Below, piece by piece: positions 53,379-61,407 of a stretch of 64,000 bases of DNA. The notes below the pieces were generated by a model. That model was not told the DNA's origin. It searched no databases and was given only the letters and a program-made list of their open reading frames with translations. The stretch is from contig JADKCA010000004.1 of NCBI GenBank assembly GCA_016714795.1, positions 310,001 to 374,000 of the forward strand. The letters run 5' to 3'. The stretch comes from Sphingomonadales bacterium (GTDB lineage: Bacteria > Pseudomonadota > Alphaproteobacteria > Sphingomonadales > Sphingomonadaceae). Position 1 is the stretch's first letter; each line of letters starts with the position of its first letter. Position numbers and translations under genes: made by a program.

Positions 53379-54512
53379 CTATTTGCCGTGGAGCGTGTCC
53401 ATGCTCTGCGCCGTGCCCGCGTCGATCTCCGCTGCCTTGGCTTCCACCAGTTTCACGATGTGGCTGATCATGTCTGCATCCTCCACATGATGATCGGTCA
53501 CACCGGACAGATAGACCATATGCTTGCCATTGCCGCCGCCGGTGATGCCAATGTCGGTCTCGCGCGCTTCGCCGGGGCCGTTGACGACGCAGCCGAGCAC
53601 AGAGAGGCTCATCGGCGTCTTGATGTGCTGGAGCGCGTCTTCAAGGCGCTGCACGGTGCGGATCACGTCAAAGCCCTGCCGCGCGCAGGACGGGCAGGAG
53701 ACGACGCGGACACCGCGCGTGCGCAGGCCCAGCGATTTGAGGATCTCATACCCCACCCGCACTTCCTCTTCGGGCTCTGCCGAGAGCGAGACGCGGATGG
53801 TGTCGCCAATCCCCGCCCACAGCATGTTGCCGATGCCCAGCGCGGATTTCACCGTGCCACCAATCAGCCCGCCTGCTTCGGTGATGCCCAGATGCAGCGG
53901 GCAATCCACCGCTTCGGCCAGCCCCTGATAGGCGGCCACCGCCAGAAACACGTCGCTGGCCTTCACGGCCACCTTATAGTCGTGAAAATCCCGGTCTTGC
54001 AGCAGCTTGATATGGTCGAGCGCGGATTCGACCAGAGCTTCGGGGCAGGGCTCGCCATATTTTTCGAGCAGGTCTTTCTCCAGACTGCCCGCATTCACGC
54101 CGATCCGGATCGCACAGCCATTGGCCTTGGCGGCGTTGACGACCTCGTTCACGCGCTCTGCACTGCCGATATTGCCGGGATTGATGCGCAGGCAGGCCGC
54201 GCCTGCATCTGCCGCTTCGAGCGCGCGCTTATAGTGGAAATGAATGTCCGCGATGATCGGCACGCGGGCTGCGCGCACGATCTCCTTCATGGCCGCCGTG
54301 CTCTCCACATCGGGGCAGGACACGCGGATCAGGTCTGCGCCAGCCTCTTCGCAGCGACGGATCTGGTCGATCGTCGCCTTCGCGTCGGACGTGAGGGTGT
54401 TGGTCATGGTCTGGACGGTGATGGGCGCGTTGCCCCCCACCGGCACGGAGCCGACCATGATCTGGCGCGAGGTTCGGCGCTGGATCGAGCGCCACGGACG
54501 GATGGATGACAT
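53379..54512 (-). CDS. ispG: 4-hydroxy-3-methylbut-2-enyl-diphosphate synthase
   Basis: A 377-residue IspG (GcpE), the Fe-S enzyme that reduces MEcPP to HMBPP in the non-mevalonate isoprenoid pathway. QTMTNTLTSDAKATIDQI, ADIHFHYKRAL and RINPGNIG mark the TIM barrel. The cluster Cys ligands are in SCPSCARQGFD and CVVNGPGE. The ATG at 54512 follows AGGGGGG on its strand. Length is normal. Confidence 0.96.
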   Translation of the reverse strand: MSSIRPWRSIQRRTSRQIMVGSVPVGGNAPITVQTMTNTLTSDAKATIDQIRRCEEAGADLIRVSCPDVESTAAMKEIVRAARVPIIADIHFHYKRALEAADAGAACLRINPGNIGSAERVNEVVNAAKANGCAIRIGVNAGSLEKDLLEKYGEPCPEALVESALDHIKLLQDRDFHDYKVAVKASDVFLAVAAYQGLAEAVDCPLHLGITEAGGLIGGTVKSALGIGNMLWAGIGDTIRVSLSAEPEEEVRVGYEILKSLGLRTRGVRVVSCPSCARQGFDVIRTVQRLEDALQHIKTPMSLSVLGCVVNGPGEARETDIGITGGGNGKHMVYLSGVTDHHVEDADMISHIVKLVEAKAAEIDAGTAQSMDTLHGK

Positions 54513-54583
54513 GAGCCCCCCCTAGCAAAACCAGCGCGTGCGGGCCATAGGTCATGCACTCAAGATCATAAGGGTCCAACGCC

Positions 54584-55123
54584 ATGAAACGCCTCATCAC
54601 CAGCGCGCTGGTTGCCGCCAGCCTGTCCGCCGCCCCCGCCGCTGCCTCCACCAAGGGCTGGCAGGATGCCAGCGACGTGGGAGTCTACACGCTGATGGCG
54701 CTTTCCATCGGCCTGCCTGCGGTGAAGAAAGACGGCAAGGGTGCGATGCAGGCGGCGGGTTCCTTGATGGCGACGTCGCTGGTGACAGAAGGGCTGAAGG
54801 AAGCCTTCCCCAAGCTGCGGCCCGACGGCTCGGATCGCAAGAGCTTCCCCTCCGGCCACACCTCGCGCAGCTTTGCCGCAGCGGCCACGCTGTACAACCG
54901 GCAAGGCAAGGCCATCGGCATTCCCGCCTTTGCACTGGCCGGTTTTGTTGGCCTCGCCCGGGTGGAGGGCAAGAAACATTATTGGGGAGACGTCATTGCC
55001 GGTGCCGCACTGGGCACCGCCAGCGGCCTGCTGATCACCCACAAAAGGCCAGACAGCAGCACCGCCTTCATGCCGTGGGTGGAGCATAAGGGCGCGGGCT
55101 TTACGGTGATGAAGTCGTTCTGA
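54584..55123 (+). CDS. PAP2-family phosphatase
   Basis: A 179-residue acid-phosphatase/vanadium-haloperoxidase fold protein with a signal-like N-terminus. The three catalytic motifs are visible: KEAFPKLRPDGS, PSGHTSR and ARVEGKKHYWGDVIAG. Likely substrates are lipid phosphates or undecaprenyl pyrophosphate. The start is 71 bases from the divergent ispG. Confidence 0.87.
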   Translation: MKRLITSALVAASLSAAPAAASTKGWQDASDVGVYTLMALSIGLPAVKKDGKGAMQAAGSLMATSLVTEGLKEAFPKLRPDGSDRKSFPSGHTSRSFAAAATLYNRQGKAIGIPAFALAGFVGLARVEGKKHYWGDVIAGAALGTASGLLITHKRPDSSTAFMPWVEHKGAGFTVMKSF

Positions 55124-55134
55124 AGATGACACCG

Positions 55135-55191
55135 TTCATGTCGCGCAACATCGAGATATTGGCTGAATCTCTCGATGTTGCCCGACATGAA
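55135..55191. terminator. Long hairpin between the convergent PAP2 and esterase genes
   Basis: A 22-base arm at 55135-55156 (starting TTCATGTCG) pairs with 55170-55191 with one mismatch and a 13-base loop. It lies 12 bases after the PAP2 stop and 27 bases before the end of the convergent esterase gene. There is no long T run, so it may be a bidirectional terminator of an unusual kind or a dispersed repeat. Confidence 0.55.
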
Positions 55192-55217
55192 CAATATTTC
55201 GGGCTGAGCCTTCGCCG

Positions 55218-56150
55218 TTACGCGAGCGCCGCCTTCAGGTTGGCGCCACCCCGGTTGATATAGTCCCAGGCGTCGGGCACGGCTTCGAACATGCTGTAAA
55301 AGCCGTGGATCATGCCGGGGGCAATGGCGGCATCGACGGGCACGCCCGCTGCCTTCAGCTTTTCGGCATAGGCCATGCCTTCATCGCGCAGCGGATCATA
55401 TTCCGCTGTGATGACCGTTGCCGGGGCAAGGCCTTCCAGATCGGGTGTGCGCAGCACGGTGGCGAGCGGGGCATGGTCGCTGGAGGCTCCGCCCAGATAT
55501 TGGTTCCAGAACCAGCGCATCGTGTCTTCACCCAGGAAATATTCGCCGCCGCCATTCTCCTTGTAGGAGGCCGTGGAATAATCGCAGTCGGTGACGGGAT
55601 AGATGAGCAATTGGTGGCGCAGGGCCGGGCCGCCATGATCGCGCGCCATGATGGCGACAGCGGCAGACAGGTTTCCGCCCGCGCTGTCCCCCGCCACGGC
55701 GAGGCGGCTGCCATCGACACCCAGTTGTGCGGCATGGGCCACGGCCCAGCGCAGCGCGTCAAAGCAATCCTGTGCTGCTGCCGGATAGCGATGTTCGGGC
55801 GCAAGCCGGTAATCGACCGAGAGAATGGCGGAGCCCGATGCCTGCGCCAGCGCACGGCAGGTGGCGTCATGCGTATCGAGCGTGCCGATCACCCAGCCGC
55901 CGCCATGATAATAGAGCGTCAGCGGCGGCGTCTCGGCCGCACCTTCGGGCACATAGAGGCGGCCCTTGATCGTCCGCCCCTCCAGATCCAGATCCAGATT
56001 TTCCACCCGCGCGACGACAGGCGGTGCGCCGACCATCATCGACTGATCATAAGAGGCGCGCACCTCTTCAGCAGTGGCTGTCGCAATTTCAAGCGCAGGG
56101 GCCTGCGCCATCATGGCAAGCAGTGCTTCGATCTGGGGGTTGAGGGGCAT
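55218..56150 (-). CDS. Alpha/beta-hydrolase esterase, HSL family
   Basis: A 310-residue hormone-sensitive-lipase-type esterase. The oxyanion motif YYHGGGWVIG, the nucleophile GDSAGGNL, an acid in EYDPLRDEG and the catalytic His in GMIHGFYSM are all present. It lacks a signal peptide and so acts in the cytoplasm on short-chain esters. It is the end gene of a co-oriented group with the MFS carrier and SDR upstream. Confidence 0.9.
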   Translation of the reverse strand: MPLNPQIEALLAMMAQAPALEIATATAEEVRASYDQSMMVGAPPVVARVENLDLDLEGRTIKGRLYVPEGAAETPPLTLYYHGGGWVIGTLDTHDATCRALAQASGSAILSVDYRLAPEHRYPAAAQDCFDALRWAVAHAAQLGVDGSRLAVAGDSAGGNLSAAVAIMARDHGGPALRHQLLIYPVTDCDYSTASYKENGGGEYFLGEDTMRWFWNQYLGGASSDHAPLATVLRTPDLEGLAPATVITAEYDPLRDEGMAYAEKLKAAGVPVDAAIAPGMIHGFYSMFEAVPDAWDYINRGGANLKAALA

Positions 56151-56231
56151 CGTCCTTCTCCTGATTCTGTGTGTCCGGGGGTGGTTGCTTTTCCTTCTAT
56201 CGGAGACGGGGGCCGGAGCAAGGGCCAGCCG

Positions 56232-57512
56232 TCACGCGCCTGCCAGCCGCACCTTGTCTGCCGTCACCCGGCTCGCGGCCAGCCAGCCGAGCAGCGCCGC
56301 CACAAAGCCGGTGGGAATGGTGACGGACAGGCCGATCCGCAGCGATTCGGCGCTGTTGCCAAGCGCGTCGCTGATCCCGCCCGCCAGCGAGGGGCCGATG
56401 AAATAGCCAAGCAAGGTCGTTACCGCGATGAACAGCGCTGTTGCCGCAGCGCGATAGCGTTCGGGCAGCATGGCTTGCAGCGTTGCGAAAAAGCCGATGG
56501 CCCAGCCACCGCCCAGCAGGCCGGAGGGAATGGCCAGCCATTTGGCCACTGTTAGGCTGGGTGCCCATGTGGCCGCCAATATGCAGGCGGTCGCAGCAAA
56601 CAGCGCAAAGCCCGACATGCGCACCGGCCCTGCCATGCCACGCCGCGCGGCGCGATCCGCCAGCGCGCCAAAGCCGATCATCCCGAACAGCCCCGCTGCG
56701 CCGAAATTGATGGCGAACGCTGCCTTGGCCGTCACCGGATCAATGCCATAGGCGCGGGTGAACAGTTCGGGGCCCCAATAGCCGAACGCCACGCCAGAGA
56801 GAGAGCCCAGCCCGAACGACAGCATCATCAGCAGAAAGGAGGGCGAGCGGCGCAATTCATGCACCATGGCCATGAAAGGAATCTGGTTGCTGCGGTCCAC
56901 CACCACCGCGCGCTGCGGCTCTTTGACGGTCAGCAGCAGCAAGGCACCCAGCACCAGCCCCGGTGCGCCCATCATGAAGAAGGCGTTGCGCCAGCCATAT
57001 GCTTCCGCCAGCGCGGGGCCGCCGCCCTGCCCGACGATCTGCCCGGCATAAGTGGCCACGCCCAATATGGCAAAAGCCAGCCCGCGCCGTTCGGGCCGGA
57101 ACATATCGGTCAGCAGCGAATAGGCCGGGGCGACAAACGCGGCTTCCCCCACGCCCACGCCGACGCGGGCGAGGGCCAGGCTGACCGGACCCGTGGCAAA
57201 GCCCGTGGCCAAAGTTGCCACACTCCACATCACGCATCCCGCCGCAATGATCCGCACCCGTGAAGACCGGTCCGCCAGCCGGGCAATCGGCACGCCGCTC
57301 AGCACATAGAGCACGACAAAGGCCGGCCCCATCAGCAGACCCATAAAGCCGTCACCCAGCTGGAATTCAGCCTTGATCGGGCCGATCAGCCCGGTCAGCA
57401 GATAGCGGTCTGCAAAATTGAAGATATAGATGACGAGTAGCAGTGCCAGTACCAGCCACGGATTGGACGGGCGCTGGCGGGCGGCATCAGTCACGCTGAA
57501 GGGTGCCGCCAT
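56232..57512 (-). CDS. MFS transporter
   Basis: A 426-residue major facilitator protein with 12 helices. It starts after NPWLVLALLLVIYIFNFADR, where the Asn-Phe-Ala-Asp-Arg part is typical of the spinster-like group, and has VPIARLADRSSRVRI after helix 2 and ARVGVGVGEAAFVAPAYSLL. Spinster-type carriers often move organic acids or lipophilic compounds. It overlaps the SDR gene by 26 bases and is probably co-transcribed with it. Confidence 0.85.
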   Translation of the reverse strand: MAAPFSVTDAARQRPSNPWLVLALLLVIYIFNFADRYLLTGLIGPIKAEFQLGDGFMGLLMGPAFVVLYVLSGVPIARLADRSSRVRIIAAGCVMWSVATLATGFATGPVSLALARVGVGVGEAAFVAPAYSLLTDMFRPERRGLAFAILGVATYAGQIVGQGGGPALAEAYGWRNAFFMMGAPGLVLGALLLLTVKEPQRAVVVDRSNQIPFMAMVHELRRSPSFLLMMLSFGLGSLSGVAFGYWGPELFTRAYGIDPVTAKAAFAINFGAAGLFGMIGFGALADRAARRGMAGPVRMSGFALFAATACILAATWAPSLTVAKWLAIPSGLLGGGWAIGFFATLQAMLPERYRAAATALFIAVTTLLGYFIGPSLAGGISDALGNSAESLRIGLSVTIPTGFVAALLGWLAASRVTADKVRLAGA

Positions 57513-58245
57513 TCACATGCCAGACCTGCCCGTTGACCCATTCCCCGTCAGACGAGGCGAGGAAGGTGACCGCGGCGGCAATATCGTCCGGCTGGCCGAG
57601 CCGCGTGTGCGGGATCGCCTTCAGGCCCTTCACGACATAGTCGTCGGTCAGATGCTGCTTGACCGCTTCGGTCAGCACCAGGCCGGGGCAGATCACATTG
57701 GCGCGCACGCCCTGTTTGCCCCAGCGGCTGGCGACATGGCGGGCCAGCGCATGGATGGCATTCTTGGTCATGGGATAGGCGACCTGCCAGGCCGCACCGC
57801 CTGCAGCTGCGCCAGAAGAGGTGTAGATCATCGCCCCGCCGCCGCGCTCGATGATCTTGGGCAAAGCCGCCTGCGTGGCAAGGAAGTGGCTCTTGGTGTT
57901 GATGGCAAAGCTCTTGTCCAGCACCTCGACCGGGCAATTCAGCGCGTCGATATCGCCTTCGGTGCCGCCGGCCAGATTGGAGTGGTAGAAATCAAGGCCG
58001 CCGAATGTCTCGACCGCCGCTGCAACGATGGCGGCCTGCGAGTCTGCATCGGTGCCGTTCAGATCGACGCCCAGCGCCTTGCCGCCCTTGGACTTGATGT
58101 CGTCAGCCACTTCGCGCGCCCAGTCTCCCATCAGATCGCCGATGACGACGTGCGCGCCTTCTTCTGCCAGACGCCGGGCCGTCGCCGCCCCGATGCCGCG
58201 CCCGCCACCGGCCACGATGCCGACCTTTCCGTTCAATCCGCGCAC
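57487..58245 (-). CDS. SDR-family oxidoreductase
   Basis: A 252-residue short-chain dehydrogenase. The cofactor loop is AGGGRGIG at 12-19, with an Asp after the second strand (VIGDL) that favours NAD. The usual NNAG is changed to SNLAGG, and the active site reads YTSSGAAAGGAAWQVAYPMTK. Its substrate is unknown. It overlaps the MFS gene, suggesting that it acts on the transported compound. Confidence 0.86.
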   Translation of the reverse strand: MRGLNGKVGIVAGGGRGIGAATARRLAEEGAHVVIGDLMGDWAREVADDIKSKGGKALGVDLNGTDADSQAAIVAAAVETFGGLDFYHSNLAGGTEGDIDALNCPVEVLDKSFAINTKSHFLATQAALPKIIERGGGAMIYTSSGAAAGGAAWQVAYPMTKNAIHALARHVASRWGKQGVRANVICPGLVLTEAVKQHLTDDYVVKGLKAIPHTRLGQPDDIAAAVTFLASSDGEWVNGQVWHVNGGTLQRD

Positions 58246-58325
58246 ATGCCTCTCCTTGGTTTTGCGTAAAGGAAATCAATTTCCGTTACGCATAAGGCGC
58301 AATGACGACCATGACAACAGTCAAA

Positions 58326-59246
58326 TCAGTCACCCTTCATCCGCCACGCGCTTGCTGTCTGCCCGGTCCGTGCCTTGAAGAAGCGGGCGAAATAGGCCGG
58401 GTCGGCAAAGCCCAGTCGTTCGGAGATCTGGCGCGATGACGCCCCGGTATGGCGCAGGTAGCGCCGCGCCTCCAGCAGCAGCCGGTCATGGATCAATGCG
58501 GCAGGAGCCAGCCCGGTTTCCTTGCGGCAGGCGCGCGTCAATGTGGCGGCTGTGGTCGCCAGCGCATCGGCATAGGTGCTTACCGGCCAGTGCCGCGCAA
58601 AATTGCGCTCCACCTGCGCCAGAAAAGCGCGCACCAGCTGACCACTGCCGCCGTGCCGCTCCGCAGGGCCGCGCCCGCCGGCGCCTGCCCCTTCGGCAAT
58701 GGACAGGCAGACGGCGAGCATGGCGACTGCAATGTCCGGCACCAGCGCCGGGGCCTGCGCCAGCCGCTCCGCCATGTCGCCAAACAGCCAGTCGAGCCGC
58801 ACCGCATCGCGGGGCAGGGCCGCCAGATCAAGGATCGCGCCCGTCGGCGTCGTCAGGTGCAGCCGGTCGACATAAGGGGCCAGGCGCGGATCGCTGAGCA
58901 GGTCCATCGCCAGCGAGACGACCCAGCCGCGCGTGTCTGCGGCAAAGCGGAAGGCGTGGACGCTGCCTGCGGGCACAAGCGCGAGCGCGGGCGCGCGGGC
59001 TTCCAGCTCGTCGCCATCAATCGTCACGCGCGCGCTGCCTTCCACGATCAGCAGCAGCTGCAATATCCCCTTGTGGATGTGCGGCGCGATCACCCAATCA
59101 TAGAGCCGCGCGCGCGAGGGGATGTCTTCGATGTGCAGAAACTCCGCCGGAACCGCAGACGGGCTTTCGCCATAAAGCGCATAGCGGGCAAAGTCGGTGC
59201 CAGGCATGAGCGGATGATGACGCGATTGTTCGAAAAGTGCAATCAT
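58326..59246 (-). CDS. AraC-type regulator divergent from the P450 gene
   Basis: A 306-residue AraC-family protein. An N-terminal cupin sensor (about 30-170, HIHKGILQLLLIVEG) is followed by a C-terminal helix-turn-helix pair with RRYLRHTGASSRQISERLGF and DPAYFARFFKARTG. It resembles PobR-like activators of aromatic catabolism. It is divergent from the P450 gene 77 bases away, which it probably controls. Confidence 0.86.
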   Translation of the reverse strand: MIALFEQSRHHPLMPGTDFARYALYGESPSAVPAEFLHIEDIPSRARLYDWVIAPHIHKGILQLLLIVEGSARVTIDGDELEARAPALALVPAGSVHAFRFAADTRGWVVSLAMDLLSDPRLAPYVDRLHLTTPTGAILDLAALPRDAVRLDWLFGDMAERLAQAPALVPDIAVAMLAVCLSIAEGAGAGGRGPAERHGGSGQLVRAFLAQVERNFARHWPVSTYADALATTAATLTRACRKETGLAPAALIHDRLLLEARRYLRHTGASSRQISERLGFADPAYFARFFKARTGQTASAWRMKGD

Positions 59247-59323
59247 CTACACCGGTTCGGTATGGTCTGCGCGCGCTTTTGATGCAAAAGCGCCAATCAC
59301 TCTGCTCACCCTGGGAGGATGCC

Positions 59324-60487
59324 ATGTTCCGGTTCGACCCCTATTCTCCGGCGAATGACGCCGATCCGTTTCCAGCCTACAAGACGCTGCGTGATGAGTT
59401 TCCCTGCTTCTACAGTGAAGAAGCGGGCATGTGGGTGTTGTCCCGCTATGACGATGTGCTGCGCGCGCTGAGCGACTGGCGCACCTATTCCTCGGCCAAG
59501 GGCAACCTCATCGACGAATTTCCCGGTCGGGCCGGCTCCACGCTGGGGAGCAGCGATCCGCCCCGGCATGACCGTCTGCGCGCGCTGATCCAGAAGGCTG
59601 TCACCAAACGCGCGCTCGATCATATCGTCGAGCCCGCGCGGGCCGTGTGCAAGGCGCATCTGGCTGCGCTGGAGGGCAAGGACAGCTTCGATTTCGTCAA
59701 TGATTATGGCTCCAAGGTCACGGTCGATCTGCTGTCCTACCTGTTCGCGCTGCCCAAGGAAGGGTCTGATGAGGTGCGCGACAATGCGGTGCTGATGGTC
59801 CAGACCGATCCCGTCACCCGCCAGAAATCGCCCGAGCATCTCGCGGCCTTCCAGTGGATGGCCAATTATGCCGAAAATCTGGTGCAGGACCGCAAGAAAA
59901 ATCCGGGCGAGGATCTGCTCTCCAACTTCATCACCTCCGAAATCGATGGCGAAAAGCTGCTCGACAAGGAAGTGCAGCTGACGGTGACGACGCTGATCAT
60001 GGCGGGCATCGAATCCATGTCGGGCTTTTTCGGCATGTTCGCGCTCAATCTGGCCGACATGCCCGATGTGCGCCGCGCACTGGTGGCCGATCCGACGCTG
60101 ATCCCCGATGCTATGGAGGAATCGCTGCGGTTCAACACCTCGGCACAGCGCTTCAAGCGCTGCCTCAATGTCGATGTCGAACTGCACGGCCAGACCATGA
60201 AGGCGGGCGATTTCGTGATGCTGGCTTATGGCTCGGCCAACCGCGACGACCGCAAGTTCGAAAATGCGGACAGCTATGATCTGGCGCGGCGGCCCAAGGG
60301 GCATCTGGGCTTTGGCGGGGGTGTCCACTCCTGCCTGGGTGCGATGATCGCGCGGCTGGCCACGCAGATCGCGTTTGAAGAGCTTCTGGCCGCCGTGCCG
60401 GACTTCACCCGCATGGATGAGCAGCTGAAATGGGTGCCTTCGTCCAACTTTCGCAGCCCGATGGCGCTGCGGCTGGCGCGGGGATGA
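59324..60487 (+). CDS. Cytochrome P450
   Basis: A 387-residue soluble bacterial P450. The I-helix is MAGIESMSG, with Ser where Thr is usual after the acidic residue. The ExxR motif is ESLRF and the heme loop FGGGVHSCLGAMIARL with its Cys ligand. The N-terminal sequence without a membrane anchor fits a class I system fed by a ferredoxin not seen here. The substrate is unknown; neighbours suggest a terpene- or steroid-like compound. The ATG at 59324 follows GGGAGG. Confidence 0.9.
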   Translation: MFRFDPYSPANDADPFPAYKTLRDEFPCFYSEEAGMWVLSRYDDVLRALSDWRTYSSAKGNLIDEFPGRAGSTLGSSDPPRHDRLRALIQKAVTKRALDHIVEPARAVCKAHLAALEGKDSFDFVNDYGSKVTVDLLSYLFALPKEGSDEVRDNAVLMVQTDPVTRQKSPEHLAAFQWMANYAENLVQDRKKNPGEDLLSNFITSEIDGEKLLDKEVQLTVTTLIMAGIESMSGFFGMFALNLADMPDVRRALVADPTLIPDAMEESLRFNTSAQRFKRCLNVDVELHGQTMKAGDFVMLAYGSANRDDRKFENADSYDLARRPKGHLGFGGGVHSCLGAMIARLATQIAFEELLAAVPDFTRMDEQLKWVPSSNFRSPMALRLARG

Positions 60488-60508
60488 TCTGACCGGGCGG
60501 CTGCGCGA

Positions 60509-61288
60509 TCAGTAGATCGTGTAGCCGCCGTCGATCACGATCGCATCGCCGGTGTGATAGCGCGAGGCGGGGCTGGCAAGATAGGCGGCGATCGCGGCAA
60601 AATCAGATCCGTCCATCCAGCCGCGCATCGGCACGCGCCCGATGACGGCGCTGTTGAACTTGTCCCATTCCTGCAATTTCTCGGTCAGGCCAGACCGCGT
60701 CCAGCCGGGCAGGATGGCGTTGACGCTGATCTTGTGCGGGGCAAATTCCACCGCCAGCGCGCGGACCATGGCAACAACTCCGCCCTTGGTCATGCCATAA
60801 TGCGCGTTGCGCGCCGCGCCATGAATGGCCGATGTGGAGGAGATGGCGACGAGCGACCCGCCTTCGTCTCCGCGCTTGCCGCGTTCGATCATGTGCCGCG
60901 CTGCCTCGCGCAGCGTATACAGCACACCATGGATGTTGATGTCCTCGATCCGGCGGAAATCCTCGATGCTGGTTTCAAAGATGCTGGCGCGCGGGATCGA
61001 GATGCCGGCATTGGCCACCGCATTGTCCAGCCGCCCGAATTCGGACAGGATGGCCTGCACACCCGCCTTCACCGCCTCTTCATCCGATACATCGACCACG
61101 GCAGAGCGGACCTGACCGCCATGCGCGCGGAGCTGTTCTGCCGCCGTCTCGTTGCGGTCTGGCTTGGTGCCCCAGATGATCACGGTCGCACCCTGCTGGG
61201 CGAGGCCCTCCGCCATGCCAAGGCCGATGCCGTTATTGCCGCCGGTGACGAGCGCGACCTTGCCGGTCAGATCGAATAATGAGGCCAT
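60509..61288 (-). CDS. SDR-family oxidoreductase
   Basis: A 259-residue short-chain dehydrogenase. Motifs are TGGNNGIG at about 15-22, ANAGIS at about 91, and SSTSAIHGAARNAHYGMTK as active site. It is convergent with the P450 gene and could act on the P450 product or on CoA-linked intermediates of the next gene. The substrate is unknown. Confidence 0.87.
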   Translation of the reverse strand: MASLFDLTGKVALVTGGNNGIGLGMAEGLAQQGATVIIWGTKPDRNETAAEQLRAHGGQVRSAVVDVSDEEAVKAGVQAILSEFGRLDNAVANAGISIPRASIFETSIEDFRRIEDINIHGVLYTLREAARHMIERGKRGDEGGSLVAISSTSAIHGAARNAHYGMTKGGVVAMVRALAVEFAPHKISVNAILPGWTRSGLTEKLQEWDKFNSAVIGRVPMRGWMDGSDFAAIAAYLASPASRYHTGDAIVIDGGYTIY

Positions 61289-61336
61289 GATTTTCTCTCT
61301 CCTGTCTCAGCGCCTTGCCCACCCCGCTGCGACTAA

Positions 61337-61386
61337 GCCTCCTTGCAGGAGGCCAAGTCTCGCTCCCCTCCCGCTTGCGGGAGGGG
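61337..61386. repeat. Two small hairpins between the SDR and CaiB-type genes
   Basis: GCCTCC/GGAGGC at 61337-61353 and CCCCTCCCGC/GCGGGAGGGG at 61365-61386 (10 bp, 2-base loop). The second is of the same C-rich/G-rich palindrome style as the pheT and liuD-region repeats. The 119-base gap holds no gene. Confidence 0.6.
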
Positions 61387-61407
61387 TTGGGGGTGGGCCG
61401 TATTCCC

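Noticed and set aside
53373..54509. A 378-codon plus-strand frame over ispG
   Set aside because: ispG on the minus strand has all catalytic Cys and standard length; the plus frame has no homology features.
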